Assembly (NCBI GenBank): GCA_041687755.1
Contig: JBDNJM010000184.1
Location: 1-25,885 of the forward strand
Source: JBDNJM01 sp041687755
GTDB taxonomy: Bacteria > Planctomycetota > UBA1135 > GCA-002686595
Length of the DNA: 25,885 nucleotides
Direction of reading: 5' to 3'
A program made the translations under genes and the position numbers. The notes under the pieces are model-generated. The model saw nothing but the letters and a program-made list of their open reading frames with translations. It made no database searches and had not been told where the DNA came from. Numbering within the stretch: the first letter of the stretch is position 1; every line of letters starts with the position of its first letter. Below, in pieces: positions 1 to 6,976 of this stretch.

Positions 1-19
1 CACCGTATCCTTCCCCCCG
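1..19. repeat. Outer edge of a palindromic REP-like repeat
   Basis: The first 19 bases are the exact reverse complement of 25777-25795, which is the left flank and outer stem of the long hairpin near the right end of the window. The window therefore starts just inside the outer edge of a second copy of that repeat, and most of this copy lies outside. The shared part includes the GTATCCTTCCCCCC flank as well as the CACC end of the conserved stem. Identity stops at base 20. Confidence 0.7.
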
Positions 20-134
20 GCCAGATGCTCGCATCGCACATCGACGCACTGGGCGTGCTGCTACGCACATTGCACCGCGCGGAACCGCTCCCGCTCACGC
101 ATTGGCGAGTTGGCACGTAAGCTTCCGGCAGACC

Positions 135-2792
135 ATGCCCAGCTCCACCCTCGACTCTCCCGCCGCACTCTCCCGGGTTCCGCTGCTCGCCTGGGCTGCG
201 CTGTTCCTGCTCGCCGCGCTGCCCTTTTCCACCGGGTTCTCCGGCGCGTTCGTCTACGACGACGTCCAGCTGCTGCTCGAGAATCGCGACATCACGCAGC
301 CCGACCGGCTCCGGGCTCTGCTGAGCTCGCCGTACCTCGCCTTCTACAAGGTCGACGTCGGCTACTGGCGGCCGCTCTCGTCGCTCACGCTGTGGGGCAC
401 GTGGCGCATCGCCGGTCCGGATCCGTTTCTGTTCAAGCTCGTCTCGGCCGCGCTGCACGGCGGCGTCGTGCTCGTGGCCTTCGCGCTACTGCGCCGGCTG
501 CTCTCGCCGAGGCCGCTCGCTTTTGCGGCGGCGCTCGTGTTCGCCTGGGTTCCGCTGCACGTCGAGTCGGTGTCGTGGATCGCGGCGGTGAACGTGCCGC
601 AACAGGGGCTGTTTAGCCTTCTGGCGGTGCTCGCACTGGTGCGCTGGCGGGAGCGTGGGTCGAGCGGGCTGCCGCTACTCTCGGGAGCGGCGCTGCTCGC
701 CGCCTTGCTCAGCCGTGAAACCGCGCTGACGACTCTTGGGCTGCTGTTCTTCGTGGACTACCTGGCGCGCCGCGCGAACGGCTTCGCCGCGCTGCCCACG
801 ACACTCCGCACAACACTGCGCGCCATGGTCCCCGCCGCCGTCGCCGTCGCCGTGTACATGACCGGTCGCATCGCGGCCTACGGCGATCTGCGCGCGGGCC
901 TCGACCGCCAGGTCACCGACTTCGACTTCTCGTGGGCGCGCATGGCGCTGCTGCGGCTCGAGAACCTGGGCGGCGGCCTGGTCAACCTGGCCTGGCCCCT
1001 GAACCCGACCCTGATGCGGGCCGTGCCGCCGGAGTTCTCGTTGGCCGATCCGCGCCAGCTGCTGCCGATGCTGGCGCTGGGCGCGTTCGTCGCGCTAGGC
1101 GTATTCGCGCTCAAGCGGCGAGCCGGCACGATTTTGGTCTGCCTGACCTGGCTCGCGGTCACGCTGGCGCCGCTCGGCGCTGCGCTCGAGGCCCAGGCGC
1201 GCTCGCCGCTCGCCGACCGGATGCTGTACCTGCCCGCGCTCGGGATGGTCGCACTGTTCGGCGTGTTGGGCGCGCGGATGCTGCGGGACGACGGCGCGCG
1301 CAAGGTCTTGATTGGCGCGCTGCTGCTCGCCGCCGTGGGTCTAGGTTTTGCGACCGCCGGCCGCGCAGAGACCTGGAACGACGAAGAGCAGCTGTACCGC
1401 GCCGCGACAACTGACAATCCGTACTCGGCGGCCGCCGCCTGGAGCCTGGGCCGGGTCCTGCAGGAGCAACACCGTTTGGGCGGTGAGCCTGCGAAGCTCG
1501 CGGAAGCGGAACAGTGGTTCATCCACGCCCAGGACCTCGGCGTGTCGGAGGCCCGCGGCGAGGCGCGCGACGTCGTCGGCTCCGAGGACCTGCTGCAGTC
1601 GAACCTGGGCATCGGCTGGATCGAGCTGGTGCGCAGCGAGGCGGACGGCTTCGGCGACTTCAGCGGCGCGCTCGCCGTGTACGAACGCATCGTCGCGGGC
1701 CGGCCGGACTCCGTGGACGCCCACCAGGGCCTGGGCGTCACCCAGGTGCGCGCGGGGCTGATCGAGGAGGGCCTCGCGAGCCTGCGCACGGCGATCGAGA
1801 TCCGGCCTGACGCGCCGGGGCCGATTCAGACGATGGGCATCGTGCTGCACGGGCTCGGCCGCTTCGACGAGGCGCTGCGCTTCATGGAGCAGGCCGTCGA
1901 GCTGCAGCCGGTGGACCCCGAGACCCTGCTGTGGGCGGCGCGCTCCGCGGGCGATGCCGGGCGCTCCGACCTGTCCGAGCAGTTCGCGCGGCGCAGCCTG
2001 GAGCTGCAGCCCATGGATCCCGGCCCGCTGCACCTGTTGGGCGTGCTGGAGCTTAAAGACAGCGACTGGATCGGCGCCCTGGAGCGCTTCGACGCCGCGC
2101 TCGTGCTCGAGCCGACCCACGCGCCGAGCCACGACGGCCGCGCGAAGGCCCTGATGGGACTGGGCCAGCCGGCCGATGCTCTGCTGGCCTGGCGCAGCGC
2201 CTGCGAGTTCGGGCCCGAGCTGTTCGAGCCGCACTACAACGTGGCGAGCCTGCTGCTCAGCAATGGAACGACCGAGGCCGCCCTGCCCTACCTGCTGCGC
2301 GCGTACGAGACCTGCCCGACGCCCGAGCAGCGCTCGTCCTTCCGCGGCACGCTCGAGGCCGTCGCGCCCGACGAATTGGGCGTGTGGCTGGAGCTGGCCT
2401 TCGCGGACCGCAGCCACGGCGACCTCGGGATCGCGCTTGAGTGGACCCGCCGCGCCCTGGCGCTCGAGCCGCGCGAGCCACTGGCCCTCGCCCTCGCCGG
2501 CGAGATGTACGCCGAGCTCGGCCGCCCGGAGCTGGCGCTCGAGCCGCTTGAGACCCTGCTCGTCGACCACCCCGGCAACCTGAAGGCCTGGGCCACGCTC
2601 GGCGCCGTGCGCACCGAGCTGGGCGACACCCCAGGCGCAGCGGCGGCCTTCCGGTCGGGGCTCCAGGTGATCGACGAAGGCGCCGCCGGCAACCCGGCGC
2701 TGGAGAACCTGCGCCCCACCTTCGAGCAGTCGCTGGCCGACCTTCCGATTGGGCCGAGTCCGGCGCAGGCTGTTCCGGAGCAAGGCGAGTAG
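135..2792 (+). CDS. TMTC-like polytopic membrane protein with C-terminal TPR repeats
   Basis: This 885-residue protein has an N-terminal half with about ten hydrophobic segments and a C-terminal half (from about residue 430) of tandem TPR units. The membrane part carries the pattern of TPR-fused, dolichol/polyprenyl-phosphate-mannose-type glycosyltransferases: an Asp-Asp pair in the first extracytoplasmic loop (residues 42-43, FVYDD), then YWRP, LHGG, and HVESVSWI before later helices. Known relatives are predicted to glycosylate secreted proteins, but the substrate here is unknown. TPR units are recognisable by repeated A-x-x-x-[LF]-x-x-[AL]-[LIV]-x-[LI]-x-P spacing. I chose ATG 135; an in-frame TTG at 102 would add 11 residues that look like non-coding sequence. 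No clear Shine-Dalgarno precedes either start. It appears monocistronic, with 167 bases before glpD. Confidence 0.8.
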   Translation: MPSSTLDSPAALSRVPLLAWAALFLLAALPFSTGFSGAFVYDDVQLLLENRDITQPDRLRALLSSPYLAFYKVDVGYWRPLSSLTLWGTWRIAGPDPFLFKLVSAALHGGVVLVAFALLRRLLSPRPLAFAAALVFAWVPLHVESVSWIAAVNVPQQGLFSLLAVLALVRWRERGSSGLPLLSGAALLAALLSRETALTTLGLLFFVDYLARRANGFAALPTTLRTTLRAMVPAAVAVAVYMTGRIAAYGDLRAGLDRQVTDFDFSWARMALLRLENLGGGLVNLAWPLNPTLMRAVPPEFSLADPRQLLPMLALGAFVALGVFALKRRAGTILVCLTWLAVTLAPLGAALEAQARSPLADRMLYLPALGMVALFGVLGARMLRDDGARKVLIGALLLAAVGLGFATAGRAETWNDEEQLYRAATTDNPYSAAAAWSLGRVLQEQHRLGGEPAKLAEAEQWFIHAQDLGVSEARGEARDVVGSEDLLQSNLGIGWIELVRSEADGFGDFSGALAVYERIVAGRPDSVDAHQGLGVTQVRAGLIEEGLASLRTAIEIRPDAPGPIQTMGIVLHGLGRFDEALRFMEQAVELQPVDPETLLWAARSAGDAGRSDLSEQFARRSLELQPMDPGPLHLLGVLELKDSDWIGALERFDAALVLEPTHAPSHDGRAKALMGLGQPADALLAWRSACEFGPELFEPHYNVASLLLSNGTTEAALPYLLRAYETCPTPEQRSSFRGTLEAVAPDELGVWLELAFADRSHGDLGIALEWTRRALALEPREPLALALAGEMYAELGRPELALEPLETLLVDHPGNLKAWATLGAVRTELGDTPGAAAAFRSGLQVIDEGAAGNPALENLRPTFEQSLADLPIGPSPAQAVPEQGE

Positions 2793-2945
2793 CCCGATTC
2801 GGTCGGCGGGCGCGGTCCGTCATCTTAGAAAACGCATATCGCCCCCGACTTCCCGCTGATCTTGGGAGCACCACCGTCGCTCAAGAATCTGCGACGAACT
2901 GACTCCAGACACCGGGATGCAATCGACCCCGAGCCCGAGAACTTC

Positions 2946-2951
2946 TAGGCT
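2946..2951 (+). promoter_or_regulatory. Candidate -10 element (TAGGCT) close to the glpD start
   Basis: TAGGCT fits the TANNNT form of a sigma-70-type -10 box and lies 8 bases before the ATG at 2960. That spacing would place transcription at or next to the start codon, implying a leaderless or near-leaderless message. There is no Shine-Dalgarno, only a run of C before the ATG. No convincing -35 box was seen. Confidence 0.3.
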
Positions 2952-2959
2952 GCGCCCCC

Positions 2960-4606
2960 ATGGACTCCGCCTTGCCCCCGCGCTCGCAGCGCATGGCCGA
3001 TCTGCGCGCAAAGAAGACGTTCGACGCGCTGATCATCGGCGGCGGCGCGACCGGCGTCGGCATCGCGCTCGACCTCGCCGCGCGCGGACTCGACGTCGCC
3101 TGCGTGGAGCAGGGCGACTGGGCCCAGGCCACCTCGAGCAGCTCCTCGCGGCTGATCCACGGCGGCCTGCGCTACCTCGAGCAGTACGACTTCGGGCTGG
3201 TGCGCGAGAGCTGCCTCGAGCGCGCGCTACTGATGCGCAACGCGGCCGGGCTCGTGTGGCCCGAGACCTTCGCCTTCCCCGTCCAGAAGGGCGACCGGGT
3301 CGGCCGGCCGATGCTCATGGCCGGTCTGTTCCTCTACACGGCGCTCTCGATCCCGCGCCGCCTGGGCTGGCCCGGCTACATCGGCGCGACCGCGCTGCTG
3401 CGCCGCGTGCCGGGCATGGTCAAGAAAATCACCAAGGGCGCCGGAACCTACCTGGACGGCGCCACCGACGACGCCCGCCTGACCCTCGCCGCCATGGAGA
3501 CGGCGGTCGCCCAAGGCGCCGTTTGCGTCAGCCGCGTGCGCGCCGAGCGGGTCGAGGACCTCGGCGACGCCGGCGCGCTTGTGCACCTGACCGACCGTCT
3601 CTCGGGCGAGTCCTTCGACGTCTCCGCCCGCTCGGTCGTGCTCGCCGGTGGACCGTTCACCGAGGGCCTGCGCGCTCGCGCGGGGCTCTCCGGCCCCTGG
3701 ATTTCGGCCACCCGCGGCAGCCACGTGCTGGTGGACCGCGAGCGGCTGCCCACCGAGGGCGCCGTGATCTTCACCAGCAAGGTGGACGGTCGCGTGATGT
3801 TCCTGATCCCGTGGGTCGGGCGCACCGCGATCGGCACGACCGACATCGACGCCGACCCCGCGCAGGACAACGCGCTGCACGTTACGCCTGAGGAGGTCGA
3901 CTACCTGATCGCCTCGGCCAACGGCCTCGTGCCGGACGCGAAGCTCACGCGCGACGACGTCCAGTCCACCTGGGTGGGCCTGCGCCCGCTGCTGGCCGCG
4001 CCCGACGACGACCCCTCGAAGCGCAGCCGCGAGGAGCGCATCGAGCGCGAGGGCTCGATCTACACCATCGCTGGGGGCAAGCTCACCGGCTGGCGCGCGA
4101 TGGCCGAGGAAATCGGCGTGCGCGTGGCCCGCGACCTCGGCAAGGGCCACAAGAAGCACGCCTCGCCGACGCGCGACCTGCGCCTGGCGGGGTGCCACGC
4201 CGAGCCGGTCGAGCGGCCGGGATGGTCGCGCTGGGCGGGCATGGACGGCGCGCCGCCGAGCGCGGATCAGCGCCTGGCCTGGACCTTCGACAAGCGCTAT
4301 GCCGCGCGTGCAAGCGAGGTCATGGCGCGGGTCAAGGACACGGAGCGCCTCGACGCCGAGACGCTGCTGGGCGAGCTGGAGTGGGCGATTGAGCGCGAGG
4401 ACTGCCTCGGCCTGGTCGACTTCTTGTTCCGCCGCACGGACCTCGGCTACGCGCCGCTGGACGAACTGGACGCTGCGGTGCCCAAGGTCCTCAGCCGCAT
4501 GACCGAGTTGCTCGACTGGGACGCCGAGCGCGCCGCCTCCGAGCAGGCGGAGCTGGGCGGGATCCTCGAGCGCCTGCACGGCTGGCGCGCGGGCGCAGCC
4601 AGCTAG
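2960..4606 (+). CDS. glpD: Aerobic glycerol-3-phosphate dehydrogenase
   Basis: This 548-residue flavoprotein oxidises sn-glycerol 3-phosphate to dihydroxyacetone phosphate and passes electrons to the quinone pool at the inner face of the membrane. The N-terminal FAD-binding Rossmann motif GGGATG is at residues 27-32, followed by the family signature RLIHGGLRYLE at 64-74. Later motifs include GTTDID, STWVGLRPLL and GGKLTGWR, all typical of the GlpD/GlpA family, and the C-terminal helical domain is present. Length is normal for the family (about 500-570). ATG 2960 is used; ATG 2993 is a possible shorter start that still keeps the whole FAD domain. No glycerol kinase or facilitator gene is beside it, so it is not part of a local glp operon. 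Two hairpins follow the stop codon. Confidence 0.93.
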   Translation: MDSALPPRSQRMADLRAKKTFDALIIGGGATGVGIALDLAARGLDVACVEQGDWAQATSSSSSRLIHGGLRYLEQYDFGLVRESCLERALLMRNAAGLVWPETFAFPVQKGDRVGRPMLMAGLFLYTALSIPRRLGWPGYIGATALLRRVPGMVKKITKGAGTYLDGATDDARLTLAAMETAVAQGAVCVSRVRAERVEDLGDAGALVHLTDRLSGESFDVSARSVVLAGGPFTEGLRARAGLSGPWISATRGSHVLVDRERLPTEGAVIFTSKVDGRVMFLIPWVGRTAIGTTDIDADPAQDNALHVTPEEVDYLIASANGLVPDAKLTRDDVQSTWVGLRPLLAAPDDDPSKRSREERIEREGSIYTIAGGKLTGWRAMAEEIGVRVARDLGKGHKKHASPTRDLRLAGCHAEPVERPGWSRWAGMDGAPPSADQRLAWTFDKRYAARASEVMARVKDTERLDAETLLGELEWAIEREDCLGLVDFLFRRTDLGYAPLDELDAAVPKVLSRMTELLDWDAERAASEQAELGGILERLHGWRAGAAS

Positions 4607-4613
4607 GGCGCTT

Positions 4614-4679
4614 CAGCAGGGGCCCCTTTGGCGTAGACCCAGGGCTCCTGCTGATCCGCTCAGCTCACCAGAGCGGATC
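4614..4679 (+). terminator. Tandem hairpins after glpD, possible terminator
   Basis: Eight bases after the glpD stop, 4614-4625 pairs with 4642-4653 as a 12-bp stem with one G-U pair and a 16-base loop. The second hairpin pairs 4653-4661 perfectly with 4671-4679 (9 bp, 9-base loop). The two stems share base 4653, so they abut or exclude each other. No U-tract follows either stem, so intrinsic termination is not certain. RNA-end protection is another possible role. Confidence 0.4.
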
Positions 4680-4825
4680 CGCAAGTCTGACGTTCGCCCC
4701 TCCCGCTGCCCCGGAATCGGAGCGGCCCACCGCCCGTGTCGAGCGGTACCCTGGACCCTCGATCTACCCCTCCGCGCGCCCGCGGATCGCCGCGCCCCAC
4801 CGTCGCCTGAGAGATCCCACCGCCC

Positions 4826-5314
4826 ATGAGCACCAGCCCGCCCACCGCCGACCTCCTCGACGCCGATCCCGACCTAGCCGTCCTCGAGCCGATCTTCCAA
4901 GACTTCGGCGGCCGCGTGCGCTTCGAGGGGCGCGTGCGCACCTGCGACGCCCCGCGCGACAACAGCTGCGTGCGCAGCATGCTCGAGGAACCGGGCGACG
5001 GCTGCGTGTTGGTCGTCGACGGCGGCGGCTCGCTCGACTGCGCGCTGCTCGGGGATCAGCTCGGCGAGCTGGCGGTGCGCAACGGCTGGGCGGGGTTGGT
5101 GATCCACGGCTGCGTGCGCGACACGGCGGTGCTGGGCAAGCTCGACTTGGGCATTCGCGCGATCGCCGCGATGCCGCGCAAGTCGGTCAAGCGCGGGCTG
5201 GGCTCGGCGGACCTCGCGGTCGAATTCGGCGGCCTGCGCCTCGAGCCGGGGCGCTACCTCGTCGCCGACGAAGACGGCATTGTGGTCTGCAAGGGCCGCC
5301 CGGAGGTCGCGTGA
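4826..5314 (+). CDS. rraA: RraA family protein (RNase E activity regulator A-like / HMG aldolase-like)
   Basis: This 162-residue protein matches the short RraA class: DGGGSLDCALLG, ELAVRNGWAGLVIHGCVRDTAVL and the closing LEPGRYLVADEDGIVV block. The GC(I/V)RD segment carries the Arg-Asp pair used for substrate and metal binding in the family. Some relatives bind and inhibit RNase E, while others are class II aldolases cleaving 4-hydroxy-4-methyl-2-oxoglutarate; sequence alone does not separate these. Length is standard for the family. The stop codon overlaps the GTG start of the next gene by 4 bases (GTGA), so the two are translationally coupled. ATG 4826 follows a C-rich stretch with no Shine-Dalgarno. 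Confidence 0.85.
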   Translation: MSTSPPTADLLDADPDLAVLEPIFQDFGGRVRFEGRVRTCDAPRDNSCVRSMLEEPGDGCVLVVDGGGSLDCALLGDQLGELAVRNGWAGLVIHGCVRDTAVLGKLDLGIRAIAAMPRKSVKRGLGSADLAVEFGGLRLEPGRYLVADEDGIVVCKGRPEVA

Positions 5315-6747
5315 AGGTCCTTGCCTGCACGCTCGGCGCGTTGCTCGCCTTTGGTTGCGGCCAGTCTGCGGAGCGCCCAGCGGATGAACCCGCCGCGGGC
5401 GAGTCCGCTGGGCGCGCAAGCTGGACCATCGGCGAGTTCGACCTGCCCGCGGCCGCCGGCAGCCTTGCGCCGCGCTTGACCCTGCCTGAGGGGTTCGCGC
5501 TAATCAACTTGACCTGGACGGAGCGCGAACCGAATGCCGCCGCACGCGTGCTGCGCTCCACGATGCGGCAGGGAGGCGAGGCCGTGTTCAGTACGCCCGA
5601 ACTGCTCGTGGAGTCCGACGACCTGTTCGTCAACTGGGCGGACGTGCCCGGCTGCTGGTCGGTCGGGTACGCGCCCGAGCAGCTCGCGGGCGAGCAGGGC
5701 TTCGGCCGATTCCTGTCCATGTCCGTCGCGACCTGGCTCAGCGGCCTGCCCGAGGGCGGCTACGCCTACCACGTCCAGCGCACCATCTCGGGCGGCGCGC
5801 CCGCGCGGCTGCACGAGGACGATTCGCCGACCGAGCACGGCTTCGTCAGCGCCACCGACGCGGTGCACAACGGAGCGGGCGGGCTGCAGTTCTTCTGGCT
5901 CGACGGGCACGCCACCGGCTCAGCGGACTCGCACGACTCCGGGGGCCACGGCCACGGCGCGGGCGCAATGGCGCTGCGCACTTCCTTCGTCACGAACTCG
6001 GGCGTCCGCGACGAGGTCGAGCTCGACGCGCGCGTCTGCGACTGCTGCGGCACGGCAGCAGCGACGACCCTCACCGGCCCCCTCGTGGCCTACCGCGACC
6101 GGTCCGAGAATGAGGTGCGCGATATCTCCATCGTGCGCTGGACCGGCGAGGCCTGGTCCGCGCCCGTGGCGGTCGCCGACGACGGCTGGGAGATCGCGGG
6201 CTGCCCGGTCAACGGCCCCGCGGTCGCCGCCCACCGGGACCTCGTCGCGGTCGCCTGGTACTCGGGCGCTCCGACGCCGCGCGTGCAGCTGGCCGTGAGC
6301 CGCGACGGCGGCGCGACGTTCGATGAGCCGCGGGCCGTGCTGGCCGCAAACGAAGCGACCGGCCGCGGCGCGGGAGGCGCGGTTCCCCTCGGGCGCCCCG
6401 CGCTCGCGTTCGACAGCGGCGACAACCTGCAGCTGCTGCATCTCGTCGAGCTGCCGCTGCTCGAGCGCGGGTCCTGGCGGCTCGAGCGCTTCTCGCCGGC
6501 AGAACTGGCCAGTGATCCTTGGGTCTCCGACGGCTTCCGGGAGCTCACGCCGACCTCGGGCGATCGCGAGGCCGGGTTTCCGCAGCTGATTCGCGCTTCC
6601 TGGGACGCGCTCAAGGGCTTTGGAGCCGGCCGCGACCTGCTCGCGGTCGTCCGCGACGCCTCGGAATCGCCGGCTCGGCTGCGCGGCTTCTGGATCGAGT
6701 CGGATACGCAGTTGCGCGGCCTCTGGACCGAGTCGGACACGGAGTAG
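5311..6747 (+). CDS. Secreted BNR/sialidase-like lipoprotein with CxCC motif
   Basis: This 478-residue protein has a lipoprotein signal (LLAFGC, lipid-modified Cys at residue 16) and a linker rich in Ala, Glu and Pro. A beta-propeller-type body follows: SRDGGATF is an Asp-box (BNR) motif, and VAYRDRS and LVAVAWYSG look like propeller strands. Two motifs mark a known uncharacterised exo-sialidase-like family: C243-x-C245-C246 and GCPVNGPA around C298, which could form disulfides or a metal site. A His-rich loop lies near 5927-5961. GTG 5311 overlaps the rraA stop by 4 bases. The C-terminus ends in a direct 11-residue duplication. Enzymatic sialidase activity is not implied, because catalytic residues cannot be assigned. 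Confidence 0.75.
   Translation: MKVLACTLGALLAFGCGQSAERPADEPAAGESAGRASWTIGEFDLPAAAGSLAPRLTLPEGFALINLTWTEREPNAAARVLRSTMRQGGEAVFSTPELLVESDDLFVNWADVPGCWSVGYAPEQLAGEQGFGRFLSMSVATWLSGLPEGGYAYHVQRTISGGAPARLHEDDSPTEHGFVSATDAVHNGAGGLQFFWLDGHATGSADSHDSGGHGHGAGAMALRTSFVTNSGVRDEVELDARVCDCCGTAAATTLTGPLVAYRDRSENEVRDISIVRWTGEAWSAPVAVADDGWEIAGCPVNGPAVAAHRDLVAVAWYSGAPTPRVQLAVSRDGGATFDEPRAVLAANEATGRGAGGAVPLGRPALAFDSGDNLQLLHLVELPLLERGSWRLERFSPAELASDPWVSDGFRELTPTSGDREAGFPQLIRASWDALKGFGAGRDLLAVVRDASESPARLRGFWIESDTQLRGLWTESDTE
6679..6744 (+). repeat. 33-bp tandem duplication at the C-terminus of the BNR lipoprotein gene
   Basis: Two in-frame 33-base units (6679-6711 and 6712-6744) encode LRGFWIESDTQ and LRGLWTESDTE, directly before the stop codon. 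The copies have diverged at several bases, so this is not a fresh slippage product. Confidence 0.75.
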
Positions 6748-6976
6748 TAGGAGCCCGCAGCCGCACGCCAGGCCAGGCCGGCAAAGGGGCGCGCCAAGCT
6801 GCCCGTCGCCCGCCGCTGCGGCAGAGCTAGAGGCGCTTTGCCCCGCTGGCGATCCGTTAAAGCGGCCACCTGCAAATTTTTCTCGGTGCCGGGAGCCCCC
6901 GGCGGGCGCCCCTCCGGTTGCGGGGCAGAGGTGTCGAAGCAGAGGTACCGAGCGTTGTCCCCGCCGGTTTGCCCCC

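Noticed and set aside
1..120. Open frame ending at TAA 118-120, possible C-terminus of an upstream gene
   Set aside because: All three plus frames are open here, as expected at high GC, and the first 19 bases belong to the palindromic repeat. No protein-like pattern supports coding.
6888..6903. 6-bp hairpin (GCCGGG/CCCGGC) as a terminator
   Set aside because: The T-run precedes the stem on the plus strand rather than following it, and the stem is short.
6620..6976. 119-residue upstream extension of the acidic repeat protein
   Set aside because: It overlaps the end of the previous gene in another frame and is Arg/Pro/Ser-rich; ATG 6977 opens directly into a membrane segment.
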